Notes: generated by a model from the sequence alone, not told the origin. A stretch of DNA of 64,000 nt from Labilithrix sp. (GCA_019637175.1 JAHBWD010000031.1:33248-97247), one strand, 5' to 3'. Shown: positions 34,157-43,065, numbered from the stretch's first letter. Translations and numbers: made by a program.

Positions 34157-35082
34157 GCGAACGCCGACGCGGCCTCCGCCATCGTGACGAAGGAGTAGCC
34201 CGCGCTCCGCAGCGCCTCGGTCGCCGCGAGGATCGCGTCGATCTTCCTCTGGTGCGTGACGCGCACGTCGACCTGGTGCGGCCTCAGCGCCTCGAGCCCG
34301 TCGGCGGCGTCGAGGACGTCGATGCCGTGCAGCTCGAGGTTCACGAGCGGCTCGCCGACACACATCTTCGCGAGCCATCGGGCGCGATCGGGCCCCGCGA
34401 GCGTCACCGACGTCCCGATGAACGGCAGACGCAGCCCGCGCGTCACTTGCACGGGGATCTCGAGCAGCCCTTCGCCGTGCGTCCAGTACGGCGTCCCGCT
34501 CTTGTAAGGACGGGTCGGCGCGAGGAGCACCTTCGGCGTGTCGATGATCGAACGGCTCGTTCGGCCCCGCGCAGCGATCGCTCCGATCGCCGCGGTCTTG
34601 GCCGCCCAGTACGCCGGACACGGAAAGACCGACGCGTCGTAGCGGACGCCGAGCTCGCCGAGCACCTCGAAGACCTCGTCGGTGATCGTGTAGCCCGGCG
34701 CGCGAAAGCCGACCGCGTCGCGGCCCGTGGCGTCGCGGATCGCGCGCGCGCCCTCTGCGATCTGCCGCCGGATCTCGTCGCGGCCGAGGCGGACGAGATC
34801 GTAGCGATGGTCGAGCGAGTGGTTCGCGATCTCGTGACCGACGTTCGCGCTCGCGGCGAGGCGCGCGCGCGCCTCGGGTCGCGCGAGATCGCTCCCGATC
34901 GTGAAGAGCGTGAGTGGGAAGCCGCCCGAGGCCGCGAGATCGGCGAGGCGGTCGATCGCGACGTCGTAGACGAGGCTCGCCTCGGGCCCCGACGGCGCCG
35001 GGAGGCCGTGGATCTCGAAGTAGTTGGGGATCTCGTCGAGGTCGACGCTGACGGACGCGAGCCGCAAGGAGCCCTCAGCCAC
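34153..35082 (-). CDS. polysaccharide deacetylase (NodB homology, CE4)
   Basis: A 309-residue protein with the NodB-domain motifs: SVDLDE (motif 1), NHSLDHRYD (the HxxxxH metal ligands of motif 2), and GFRAPGYTITDEVFEVL (motif 3). CE4 enzymes remove N- or O-acetyl groups from glycans with a divalent metal. No signal peptide is visible, so it may act on cytosolic lipid-linked glycans. The start is a GTG at 35082. It leads the deacetylase/143-aa/HTTM operon; its stop overlaps the next start. Confidence 0.86.
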   Translation of the reverse strand: MAEGSLRLASVSVDLDEIPNYFEIHGLPAPSGPEASLVYDVAIDRLADLAASGGFPLTLFTIGSDLARPEARARLAASANVGHEIANHSLDHRYDLVRLGRDEIRRQIAEGARAIRDATGRDAVGFRAPGYTITDEVFEVLGELGVRYDASVFPCPAYWAAKTAAIGAIAARGRTSRSIIDTPKVLLAPTRPYKSGTPYWTHGEGLLEIPVQVTRGLRLPFIGTSVTLAGPDRARWLAKMCVGEPLVNLELHGIDVLDAADGLEALRPHQVDVRVTHQRKIDAILAATEALRSAGYSFVTMAEAASAFA

Positions 35083-35096
35083 GAGGGAACCTTAGA

Positions 35097-37241
35097 CTAT
35101 TTGGCCGCGGTCGCGCGCTCCTCTTTGACGTCCTTGGGCTCGAGCGAGAGATCGCCCACGCCGGCCTGGAACTGCACGCGCGCGACCATGTGCTTCTCCT
35201 GGAGCGCCACGACGTCGACCGTCGCCTTCGAGAGCTTGTCGCTCACCTCCTGGAGCTTCTTCTCGAGGTGGCCCATGAGCGGCCCCGCGGTCTTGACCGC
35301 CTTCAGGGTCACGAGCTGGGCGTGCAGCTCGTCCATTCGCTGGCGGTACTCCGCCATCTGCTCGCGCGCCGTGACGATCTGCTGCTCGATCTTCGCCATG
35401 TCGCCGTGGAGCTTGAGGAGCTTCTCGATCTCGCCCTTGAGCGCGCCGTCGATCGCCGCCGTCGAGAGGTACGCGCGGACGAGGCCGAGCCCGTCGGGCG
35501 TGCGGATGTCGGTCGAGCGGAAGACGGGCGTCGCCTCTTCGAGGATCACGTCGCTCTTTCCGTTCGGCTCGAGCTCGACGCGAAACAGATGCGCCCCCGC
35601 GAGGTGCTCGGCCTCGCTCGCCTTCACGACCGTGTCGGTCGCGCGCTCCGGCGCCTTCGTGAGCTTGTAGCCCTGGGGCACGGTGTGCCGCAGGTAGACC
35701 GTCACCTTCTCGGGGAGCCTGTTGTAGAGCGTGAACGTCGCGCGCTTCGTGTGCTGGATCTGCGTCGAGAAGACGCCGCGCTGCACCGTGAGGATCTTCG
35801 CGATGTCGTCGCGCTCGGCGTCCTTGCGCTCGACGACGATCTGCCGATCGAGCGCGAAGGGAACGAACGCCACCGATCGCGCGGGGATCGGATCGGCGAG
35901 ACCCTCGCCGACGAAGCGCCCGTCGCCGAACACGGTCACCGGGCCGCTCTCGAGCGCGCTGCCCGTCGGGTTGCGGAAGCGAAGCGTCTTGAAGGGATAC
36001 TGCGCGTTGCCGCGCGCGCTCTCGGGATCGTAGAGGTAGACGACCTCGCCGTCGGTCTCCGAGCGGAGGATCGAGACCATCGCCGACGTGCCCTTCGGCA
36101 CGTTCATCGCGACGGTCGACTCGAAGTGTGACGTGCCGACGGGCTCGCCGCTCGCGGGCTCGGCCGCCGGCGTCGCCGTGCTCTCTGCGCCTTCCTTCTT
36201 CGCGTCCGCGCTCTTCGCTTGATCGAGGTTCTGCGCCTGCGCGGGAGCTTCGACGATGCGCGCGCCGCCCGCTCTCCCCTGCTGCTCGCCCTTGCCGAGC
36301 GCGACGATCTTGCTCGGGTCGACGCCGTTGCGGACGAGCTGATCGCGCAGCTTGTTGGCGCGCTCGAGCGACGCGGCGTTCTTGTCGGCGTCGCCCGCGG
36401 CGGCATAGCCCTCGACCACGATCGTGCTCGACGTCGCGCGGAGCGAATGCGCCATGCGCGTGACCGGATCCGCGGGGGGCGTCGCCGGGCGAGGGGCCGG
36501 ATCGGCCGCGACCTTGCCGGCGCCGCGAACGGCCGACGGGCGCGACTCGCGGCGGCGCTCTTCGTCTTGCGTCGACTGCGCGAGGACGTCGTCGCTCATG
36601 TCGGCGACGACGCGGTGGTTGCCCGCGGGGCCGTTCTGCTGTCCGTACGACGCTCCTCCCATCGGCGGCGCGAGCGCGAACAGATCATTTTGGTGGAGCG
36701 TCTCGCGCTGCACGAGGCGGAGGCCCTTGAGGTCGAAGCGGAACGACATCGCCGAGCTCGCGCCGACGCCGAGGCGCACGCCGTTCCAGTCTTCACCCGA
36801 CGTGTTGTCGACGATCGCCCAGCCTTGGAGATCGACCTTGCCGTTCTTGCCGACGACGACGCGGTAGCTCGGCTTCCACGACGGCGCCTCGGTGACGTAC
36901 GAGAGGCGGAGCTTGCGCGGTCCGCCCTTGCCGAGCGCGATCTTCATGTCGATCGATCCGCCGGACGACGCGGCCCCCGCCCCGGGGTACGAGATGGGCG
37001 CGGGCTCGCCCGTCGCGGCGTCGACGACGGTGAGCGACTTGAGGAAGTCGTCGACCTTGTCGTGCGGGACGTTGAGCCGGAGGCTGTCGCCCTCCACCTC
37101 GGCGTACCGCTCGAAGTACGCGACTCCGTTGCGGTAAACGACGACGCGCCCGAGCGTGGTCTCGCTCTTCACGTACGTGGTGGTGGAGGAGCCGCAGCCC
37201 ATGAGGGCGAGCGCGGCACCGCAAAGCAAGGACCTTCGCAT
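35097..37241 (-). CDS. DUF4139 lipoprotein with embedded OmpA-like segment
   Basis: A 714-residue lipoprotein; the leader ends in MGC (Cys16). The N-terminal half (TTTYVKSETTLGRVVVYRNGVAYFERY onward) matches DUF4139/DUF4140 proteins, with SYVTEAPSWKPSYRVVV as a family marker. At about 268-320 an OmpA-like piece is inserted: IVVEGYAAAGDADKNAASLERANKLRDQLV. The C-terminal third returns to DUF4139 and ends in a coiled coil rich in Gln/Lys/Glu (MAKIEQQIVTAREQMAEYRQRMDELHAQL). GAGGAGG sits just upstream of the ATG at 37241. A periplasmic, possibly peptidoglycan-contacting role is inferred. Confidence 0.8.
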   Translation of the reverse strand: MRRSLLCGAALALMGCGSSTTTYVKSETTLGRVVVYRNGVAYFERYAEVEGDSLRLNVPHDKVDDFLKSLTVVDAATGEPAPISYPGAGAASSGGSIDMKIALGKGGPRKLRLSYVTEAPSWKPSYRVVVGKNGKVDLQGWAIVDNTSGEDWNGVRLGVGASSAMSFRFDLKGLRLVQRETLHQNDLFALAPPMGGASYGQQNGPAGNHRVVADMSDDVLAQSTQDEERRRESRPSAVRGAGKVAADPAPRPATPPADPVTRMAHSLRATSSTIVVEGYAAAGDADKNAASLERANKLRDQLVRNGVDPSKIVALGKGEQQGRAGGARIVEAPAQAQNLDQAKSADAKKEGAESTATPAAEPASGEPVGTSHFESTVAMNVPKGTSAMVSILRSETDGEVVYLYDPESARGNAQYPFKTLRFRNPTGSALESGPVTVFGDGRFVGEGLADPIPARSVAFVPFALDRQIVVERKDAERDDIAKILTVQRGVFSTQIQHTKRATFTLYNRLPEKVTVYLRHTVPQGYKLTKAPERATDTVVKASEAEHLAGAHLFRVELEPNGKSDVILEEATPVFRSTDIRTPDGLGLVRAYLSTAAIDGALKGEIEKLLKLHGDMAKIEQQIVTAREQMAEYRQRMDELHAQLVTLKAVKTAGPLMGHLEKKLQEVSDKLSKATVDVVALQEKHMVARVQFQAGVGDLSLEPKDVKEERATAAK

Positions 37242-37279
37242 GTCGGAACCTCCTCGCGCCCTGCGGAAGACACAGAGCG

Positions 37280-37305
37280 GTCTGGCGCCCTTCGACGCGC
37301 CAGAC
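37280..37305 (-). terminator. hairpin after tsf
   Basis: GTCTGGCGC and GCGCCAGAC form a perfect 9-bp stem around CCTTCGAC, in the 125-bp gap downstream of tsf and upstream of the DUF4139 gene. No U tract follows in the direction of transcription, so it is a hairpin of terminator type but with weak intrinsic termination. Confidence 0.4.
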
Positions 37306-37366
37306 ACGCGAACGATCCATGGAGGTCGAGCTTACAGTCGCGGGCGAAGGCCGCGCGCGGACGCGA

Positions 37367-38302
37367 TCAGGCGCCGATCGTCTTGGCGACTTCGTCGGCG
37401 AGGTTCTCGACCTTCTTGTCGATGCCCTCGCCGAGGCCGAAGCGGACGAACGAGGCGACCTTCACCTCGCCGCCGAGCTTCTTGCCGAGCTCCTGGCGGA
37501 TCTTGTCGATCGACCCGGCGCCCGGCTCCCAGACGTTGTCTTGCCCGAGGAGCGTGACCTCGGTGTACCACTTGGCGACCTTGCCCTCGATGATCTTCGG
37601 CCAGGCCTGCTCGGGCTTGCCCTCTTCCTTGAGCTGCGCCTGGAAGATCTCGCGCTGCTTGTCGATGTCGGTCTGCGAGAGCTGACCCTTGTCGACGACG
37701 ATCGGGCTCATCGCCGCGATCTGCATGGCGCAGTTCTCGACGAAGGCCTTGAAGTCGGCGTTGCCGCGCGCGTCGGCGCTCGGCGCGTCGGCGTCGAGGA
37801 GGACGGCGAGCTTGCCGCCCATGTGGACGTACGACTGCACGAAGCCGTTGTCGGCCTTGCACTCGACGGCGTCCCAGCGGCGCACGACGATGTTCTCGCC
37901 GATGCGGCCGACGAGCTCCTGACGGACGGTGTCGATCGACTTGTCGGTGCCCGGGTACGTCTCGGCGCCGAGATCCTTGCCCTTGGCGAGCTTCTGCGCG
38001 ACCGCGAGCACGTTCTGGACGAAGCCCTTGAAGTCGTCGCCGCGGGCGACGAAGTCGGTCTGGCAGTTGACCTCGACGATGACGCCCTTCTTGCCGTCGG
38101 CGCTCACCCACGTGGCGACCTCGCCTTCGGTGGCGACCTTGCCGGCGCGCGAAGCGGCCTTGACGATGCCCTTCTTGAGGATGACCTCGACGGCCTTCTC
38201 GAGATCGCCGTCGGCCTCGACGAGCGCGTTCTTGCAGTCGGACATGCCGGCCGACGTGCGCTCGCGGAGCTCCTTGATCAGTGCGGGAGTGATGGCAGCC
38301 AT
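37367..38302 (-). CDS. tsf: elongation factor Ts
   Basis: Guanine-nucleotide exchange factor for EF-Tu, in the cytosol. The 311-residue protein starts ITPALIKELRERTSAGMSDCKNALVEA, the EF-Ts N-terminal UBA-like domain, continues with VNCQTDFVARGDDFKGFV in the core, and ends GEGIDKKVENLADEVAKTIGA. The ATG at 38302 is preceded by GAAGGA at good spacing. The far longer open frame in this phase runs back through rpsB in a shadow frame. It is the second gene of the rpsB-tsf operon (17 bp gap). Confidence 0.97.
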   Translation of the reverse strand: MAAITPALIKELRERTSAGMSDCKNALVEADGDLEKAVEVILKKGIVKAASRAGKVATEGEVATWVSADGKKGVIVEVNCQTDFVARGDDFKGFVQNVLAVAQKLAKGKDLGAETYPGTDKSIDTVRQELVGRIGENIVVRRWDAVECKADNGFVQSYVHMGGKLAVLLDADAPSADARGNADFKAFVENCAMQIAAMSPIVVDKGQLSQTDIDKQREIFQAQLKEEGKPEQAWPKIIEGKVAKWYTEVTLLGQDNVWEPGAGSIDKIRQELGKKLGGEVKVASFVRFGLGEGIDKKVENLADEVAKTIGA

Positions 38303-38319
38303 GGTGCTCTGTCCTTCTT

Positions 38320-39183
38320 TCAGGAGGGGAGATTCGAGGGATCCGCGGGCGCCGCCGGCGGTGCGCCGCCTTCGGGCGTCTCCGCGGCGCGCGGGCGCGA
38401 GCGGTACGAGACGTCCGCCTGCGGGCCGCGGTGCGCGTCCTCGCCGCGCGGAGTGAACTCCTTGCGGCGCTGCGCGCCTTCGACGACGGCGTCGCCGATG
38501 CGCTGCGTGATGAGCTTGATCGAGCGGATCGCGTCGTCGTTGCCCGGGATCACGTAGTCGACCAGGTCGGGATCGCAGTTCGTGTCGGTGATCGCGATGA
38601 TCGGGATCTGGAGCTTCTTCGCCTCGCTGACGGCGATCGTCTCCATCGCCGGGTCGATCACGAACACGGCCGCGGGCAGGTTGTTCATGTTCTTGAGGCC
38701 GCCGACGTACTTCTCGAAGCGCTCGCGCTCCTTCTCGAGGCGCGAGACCTCCTTCTTCGGGAGCTGGAGGTAGGTGCCGTCTTCCTTCATGCGCTCGAGC
38801 TGGCGCATGCGCTCGAGGCCCTGCTTGATCGTGCGGAAGTTCGTCAGCGTGCCGCCGAGCCAGCGGTTGACGACGTAGAAGGAGCCCGAGCGCGAGGCCT
38901 CCTCCTGGACGATCTCCTGGGCCTGGCGCTTGGTGCCGACCATCAGGATGTTGCCGCCTCGCGCCACCGTCTCGGTGACGAAGTTGAAGGCGCGCTGGAA
39001 GAGGCGGGCCGTCTGGTCGAGGTCGATGATGTGGATGCCGTTGCGCGCGCCGTAGATGAACGGCCTCATCTTCGGGTTCCAGCGCTTCGTCTGGTGTCCG
39101 AAGTGGACGCCCGCGTCGAGGAGCGAGCGGAGCGGCAGCGGGAAATCGCCTTTGAGCTGGGGGACGTCGGTCTGCTGGGTCAT
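38320..39183 (-). CDS. rpsB: 30S ribosomal protein S2
   Basis: A structural component of the small ribosomal subunit near S1. The 287-residue protein has LLDAGVHFGHQTKRWNPKM, FIYGARNGIHIIDLDQT, VGTKRQAQEIV, RWLGGTLTNFRTI and DTNCDPDLVDYVIPGNDDAIRSIKLI, all S2 signatures. The C-terminal 40 residues are a Pro/Ala/Arg-rich extension beyond the usual end. AAAGGAAG precedes the ATG. It is driven by the strong promoter at 39349-39376 and followed by tsf. Confidence 0.97.
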   Translation of the reverse strand: MTQQTDVPQLKGDFPLPLRSLLDAGVHFGHQTKRWNPKMRPFIYGARNGIHIIDLDQTARLFQRAFNFVTETVARGGNILMVGTKRQAQEIVQEEASRSGSFYVVNRWLGGTLTNFRTIKQGLERMRQLERMKEDGTYLQLPKKEVSRLEKERERFEKYVGGLKNMNNLPAAVFVIDPAMETIAVSEAKKLQIPIIAITDTNCDPDLVDYVIPGNDDAIRSIKLITQRIGDAVVEGAQRRKEFTPRGEDAHRGPQADVSYRSRPRAAETPEGGAPPAAPADPSNLPS

Positions 39184-39348
39184 GGTGCGCGCTTCCTTTC
39201 GGTTGGGCCTCCGCTTCCCTCCGCGGCCAGCGGCCTCGCCCTGGAAGGGAGAGCCCGCACCGGACCGGCGGTTTGCGCCGGGAAGCGTGTGGATTGACCT
39301 CGAGGGAGGAGGGACCGGGATTGGTCCTGACCTTTCGAGGGGACGCGC

Positions 39349-39376
39349 ATCCTAGTCCCGGGCCAGGCCACGTCAA
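39349..39376 (-). promoter_or_regulatory. sigma-70-type promoter for rpsB-tsf
   Basis: On the minus strand TTGACG (39371-39376), a 16-bp spacer and TAGGAT (39349-39354) form a near-consensus housekeeping promoter. Transcription should begin near 39342 and leave a 5' leader of about 160 nt before rpsB, long enough for S2 autoregulation. No known S2 leader structure was recognised by eye. Confidence 0.72.
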
Positions 39377-39410
39377 GATGTGGTAACCCGGGGCGTAGGA
39401 GACCTTCCCG

Positions 39411-40829
39411 TTGGACGTGAAACGAAGCACGCTTTCGATGCTCTGCCTCTCCGCCGTCGCCGCGGCGTGCGGCGACGGGGCCAAGGGGCCGCCCGGTGAG
39501 GCCGGGCAGCCCGCCCCAGTCACGCCTGCGCAGCTCGGCGAGAGCGTCAGCCTCGTCAGCCCTTCGTTCGGCGTGATTGCGCGCAAGGCGCAGGTGACGA
39601 TCGCCGTCGACGCCTACAAGCTCATCGATCCGACGGTCGACTTCGGCGGCGCCGGCGTGAAGGTCAGGGGCCTCGAGATCGTCAACGACGCGTCGATCAT
39701 CGCCGATCTCGAGATCGCCGCAGAAGCGACGCTCGGGGCCCGGGACGTGATCGTCAGCGACGAAGGCAAGCGGATCGTCGCGACGGCCGCGTTCAAGGTC
39801 GTGCCCGCGCTCGAGACCGTGATCTCCGGCGGCGCGGCGGCGCAGGGCGGGCTCGTGCGCGTGGATCTGAAGAACCGCGATCGGATCCCGCTCGCGCCGT
39901 TCTCCTTCCAGATCGCGCCGGCCAAGGCGACCACGGGGACGCTCGGCGTGCTCGCTCGGGGCTACCTCACGGCGACCGACGGGCAGTTCGTGTTCATCGC
40001 CGATCCGCGCGCGGTCACCGGGCCGCTTCAGCTCGTCGGCGTCAACGATCCCGACGATCCCGACAGCGCGACCTTCTTGAGCGCGCCCGACGCGCTGACC
40101 GTCGGGGAGCGATCGGCGCTGCCGATCACGCCGGGCACGCCTCGGAGCGACGTGCTCGCCGCCGAGCTCGCGACCGGGTTCTTCCGCTATCCGTCGCCGG
40201 CGAACGCGATCGTCGACGTCCGCGTCTCGGCGCTCGGCGATCGGATCGCGCCCGTGCTCGACGTCATGCCGCCCGCGGGCACGCTCGCGAGCGAGTACGA
40301 CTACCGCGCGCCGAATCGCCCCGGCCCCCTCGCCTACGTCAACGGCGCGGCCCCGTCGCTCGGCGACTTCGTGATCGTGTCGGACGCGTCGTTCGGCGGC
40401 GGCATGCCGGCCGACTACAAGTACACGCTGGCCGTGACCGTGGCGCCCGGCGCGGTCGTCGCCGAGAGCGCGACGCCGCATCCTGCGGCGGCGCCGCAAG
40501 ACCTGGGGCTCTTGCCGGCGGCCGACGCGGCGACGCCGTCGGTGATCGTCAACGGCGAGATCGTGACGGGCGACACAGCCGACGTGTATCGCGTCGACGC
40601 GGGCGGCACCTCGAGGGTGCAAGTGGTCGCGATGTCGACGGCCAACCTCGCGATGCGTTTTCACCCGACCGATCCGACGTGTCCCGCCCAGACGTCGCGC
40701 TCGTTCGACATCGAGATCCGATCGGACGCCGTCGAGTCGGAAGCGAACGTCGGCGTGGGCTACGTCTGCGTGCTGCCCTCGGGCGGGGGCAAGGGCAAGT
40801 ACACCATCGCTGCGCGGAGGCTGCCGTGA
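39411..40829 (+). CDS. surface lipoprotein with short collagen-like segment (paralogue A)
   Basis: A 472-residue lipoprotein; the leader ends AAAC (Cys20), followed by GDGAKGPPGEAGQP, a few Gly-X-Y triplets. The body begins with an IPT-like beta domain (VSLVSPSFGVIARKAQVTIAV) and contains a PPC-like C-terminal region (VNGEIVTGDTADVYRVDAGG). The start is a TTG at 39411, nine bases after AGGAG; a GTG at 39417 is further from it. Its stop overlaps the GTG of the next gene, a clear paralogue with the same layout, so the two are translationally coupled. An envelope role is inferred. Confidence 0.78.
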   Translation: MDVKRSTLSMLCLSAVAAACGDGAKGPPGEAGQPAPVTPAQLGESVSLVSPSFGVIARKAQVTIAVDAYKLIDPTVDFGGAGVKVRGLEIVNDASIIADLEIAAEATLGARDVIVSDEGKRIVATAAFKVVPALETVISGGAAAQGGLVRVDLKNRDRIPLAPFSFQIAPAKATTGTLGVLARGYLTATDGQFVFIADPRAVTGPLQLVGVNDPDDPDSATFLSAPDALTVGERSALPITPGTPRSDVLAAELATGFFRYPSPANAIVDVRVSALGDRIAPVLDVMPPAGTLASEYDYRAPNRPGPLAYVNGAAPSLGDFVIVSDASFGGGMPADYKYTLAVTVAPGAVVAESATPHPAAAPQDLGLLPAADAATPSVIVNGEIVTGDTADVYRVDAGGTSRVQVVAMSTANLAMRFHPTDPTCPAQTSRSFDIEIRSDAVESEANVGVGYVCVLPSGGGKGKYTIAARRLP

Positions 40830-42259
40830 AGGCTCTATCATCGAAGACATCGCTCGCCATCGTCGCGCTCGTCGCCGCGGCTTGCTCCGGCGCCGACGGC
40901 GAGAGGGGCGATCCGGGCGCGCCCGGCGCGCCGCCGCCGGGCGGCCCCGACGGCACGGCGCGCCTCGTCGTCCCCGGCAAGGGCGCGCTCGATCGCGAGA
41001 TCGAGGTCGTCGTCAGCGGCAGCGGAACGAGCTTCAGCAACAGCACGCCGCTCGACTTCGGTCCCGGCGTCACCGTCGTGAGCAAGCAGCTCGTGAGCAC
41101 CACGTCGATCCTGGCGAAAATCAAGATCGAGAAGTCGGCGGCGCTCGGGCCCCGCGACGTCGTCGTCGGTGGGCTCACCGCGAGCAAGGCGTTCAACGTC
41201 ATCGCCGCGATCACGGTCAAGCCGGGCGCGGGGGCCGAGCAAGGCGGCGTCGGCCAGGTCGAGCTCGAGAACCAGGACCAGGCGGCGTTCGACACCGACG
41301 CGTTCCGCGTGACCGCCGCCGGTCTCGTCGACTTCGGCGCCTTCGCGCGCAACGCGTTCGCCGGCGAGGGCATGTTGCTCGTGCCGCCGCTCGCGCCGCT
41401 CGGCAAGGTGCAGGTCGCCGCCGAGAACCTCGACGCCAAGGGCGAGACACGTCTCTCGTTCTTCAGCGCCGCCGACGCCCTCGACGTGACCGCGCGCGCC
41501 GCGACCACGATCGCGCTCGGCACGCCGAGGAACGCCGAGGCCTTCGCGGGCGCGCTCGGCTCGAAGCTCTACAAGGTCACCACCGCGGCGAACCAGAACG
41601 CCATCCTCGACCTCACGATGCACGTCGGCGCGCAGGACAAGTCGGTCCTCACGGCGGTGCTCTGGGGCGCGGGAGGCAAGGCCGACGACATGCTCGGCCG
41701 CGCCGACGCCGTCGAGCAGACGATCTTCGGGCCGTTCCCCAAAGACCCGCCGTACGATCTCCACTACGCGATCCCCATCGCGTCCGGCGCGGCCAAGGAC
41801 TTCTACCTCTCGGTCATCGACGGCAGCGGCGAGAGCGGCGCGAAGTTCGATCTTCGTCCGACGACGACGCCGGCGACGGTGCTCACCGAGGGCGCGGCCG
41901 CGCATGACACCGAGGCGACGGCGGAGCCCCTCGCGATCGCCGCGCCGGGCGCGGGTCACCTCCTCCAGGGCAGCATCACCGACGACAAGTTCGACTGGTA
42001 CAAGATGACCGTGCTCCAGGACGAGCTCGTCGACATCGCGCTCGACACCGCGGCGACCCTCAACGCCGGCGTGTACAAGGCGGGCGAGGGCTTCCTCGCG
42101 GTCGCGAGCGGCGGACCGAAGAACGCCGCCTCCGCGCGCACCGAGGCGCTCGACGCGGGCGAGTACCTCGTCGCCGTGGCACGCGGCACGTCCGATCCCA
42201 CGAAGACGACCAAGGGCCCCTACACCCTCGCGATCCGTCGCATCGCGCCCCTCCCCTGA
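40826..42259 (+). CDS. surface lipoprotein with short collagen-like segment (paralogue B)
   Basis: A 477-residue paralogue of the preceding protein: leader ending AAAC, then GERGDPGAPGAPPPGGPDG (Gly-X-Y triplets), a beta domain in which KPGAGAEQGGVGQVELENQDQA corresponds to the SGGAAAQGGLVRVDLKNRD part of paralogue A, and a C-terminal PPC-like unit (LLQGSITDDKFDWYKMTVLQDE). The GTG at 40826 lies inside the upstream stop (GTGA). The open frame extends further upstream, but that stretch is a shadow of the first gene. A tiny lipoprotein follows at once. Confidence 0.78.
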   Translation: MKALSSKTSLAIVALVAAACSGADGERGDPGAPGAPPPGGPDGTARLVVPGKGALDREIEVVVSGSGTSFSNSTPLDFGPGVTVVSKQLVSTTSILAKIKIEKSAALGPRDVVVGGLTASKAFNVIAAITVKPGAGAEQGGVGQVELENQDQAAFDTDAFRVTAAGLVDFGAFARNAFAGEGMLLVPPLAPLGKVQVAAENLDAKGETRLSFFSAADALDVTARAATTIALGTPRNAEAFAGALGSKLYKVTTAANQNAILDLTMHVGAQDKSVLTAVLWGAGGKADDMLGRADAVEQTIFGPFPKDPPYDLHYAIPIASGAAKDFYLSVIDGSGESGAKFDLRPTTTPATVLTEGAAAHDTEATAEPLAIAAPGAGHLLQGSITDDKFDWYKMTVLQDELVDIALDTAATLNAGVYKAGEGFLAVASGGPKNAASARTEALDAGEYLVAVARGTSDPTKTTKGPYTLAIRRIAPLP

Positions 42260-42260
42260 C

Positions 42261-42437
42261 ATGCGGACGCTCCTCGCCCTCGCCCTCGCGGCGTCGATGT
42301 TCGTCCTCGCCGCGTGCCCGACGCCGCAGCTCCCGAAGGGGCCGCCGCCCGAATACGAAGATCCGCCGCCGCCGTCGTGGCTCGCCGAAGCGGGCGCCGA
42401 CGTCACGCCCGCCACGGCACCGCCTCCCGTCCCCTAG
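42261..42437 (+). CDS. 58-residue proline-rich lipoprotein
   Basis: Starts with an ATG one base after the upstream stop. It encodes a hydrophobic leader ending in LAAC (Cys19) and a 39-residue mature part rich in Pro and acidic residues (PTPQLPKGPPPEYEDPPPP). The gene is short, but the perfect lipobox and operon position support it being real. The mature chain is probably disordered. It may be a small envelope anchor or linker for the two coupled lipoproteins, but nothing directly shows a function. Confidence 0.7.
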   Translation: MRTLLALALAASMFVLAACPTPQLPKGPPPEYEDPPPPSWLAEAGADVTPATAPPPVP

Positions 42438-42450
42438 CGTCTGCGAAGCG

Positions 42451-42969
42451 CTACTCGAGCGAGCACTTGCAGTTGCTGCCGCCGCAGAGGCTCTTGCAGG
42501 CGGCGACGGAGCTCTCGGCGCAGCCGCGGACTTCGTTCGCCGTCGAGCACTCGCAGACGTAGCGCTTGAAGCCGGGCGCAGGCTGTCCCATCCCATCGAC
42601 GCAGGTCGTCGGCGAGCCGCTCGAGCCGCTCGAGCCGCTGCTACCGCTCGAGCCGCCGGACCCGATCCCACAGGCCTTCGCGGCCGTGTTGGGGTCGGCG
42701 GTGCAGGCGGCGCCTTCGAGGCACTTCATCTGGTCTTCGGTCGGGCTCTGCCCGCAGATGCTCGAACAGACGTTCTGCGACTGCGCCGGAGTCGCGCCGC
42801 ACGTTTGCGTCTTCGAGGCGCAGCGATCCGGACAGCCCGACGCAGGCGTCGCGCTACCGGAGCTGCCGCTGCTGCCGCCGCCGCTGCTGGCGGCGGTGTT
42901 TGACGAGTCCGAACAAGCAACTCCCCCGACGATCGCGATGACGACCACAAAGCAAGCGGGCTTCGACAT
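42451..42969 (-). CDS. Cys-rich Ser/Gly-repeat lipoprotein
   Basis: A 172-residue lipoprotein; the leader ends VAC (Cys19). Two Ser/Gly-rich linkers (GGGSSGSSGS and GSGGSSGSSGSSGSSGS) separate Cys-rich blocks, the first with SGCPDRCASKTQTCGATPAQS and the last with CVDGMGQ...CECSTANE...CKSLCGGSNCKCSLE. The Ser/Gly stretch corresponds to a short tandem DNA repeat of CTCGAGCCG-type units near 42610-42660, which may vary in copy number. The ATG at 42969 is chosen over a GTG at 42978. It is convergent with the 58-aa gene. Function unknown. Confidence 0.72.
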   Translation of the reverse strand: MSKPACFVVVIAIVGGVACSDSSNTAASSGGGSSGSSGSATPASGCPDRCASKTQTCGATPAQSQNVCSSICGQSPTEDQMKCLEGAACTADPNTAAKACGIGSGGSSGSSGSSGSSGSPTTCVDGMGQPAPGFKRYVCECSTANEVRGCAESSVAACKSLCGGSNCKCSLE

Positions 42970-43065
42970 GGCGCCCACGGTAACCCAGCCGCGGCGGTGT
43001 TTCCAAGCAGCTGCACTCGCGTGGGGCTCGAAGCGGGCGCCGCTCCAGACTAAGGTCTCTCACCG

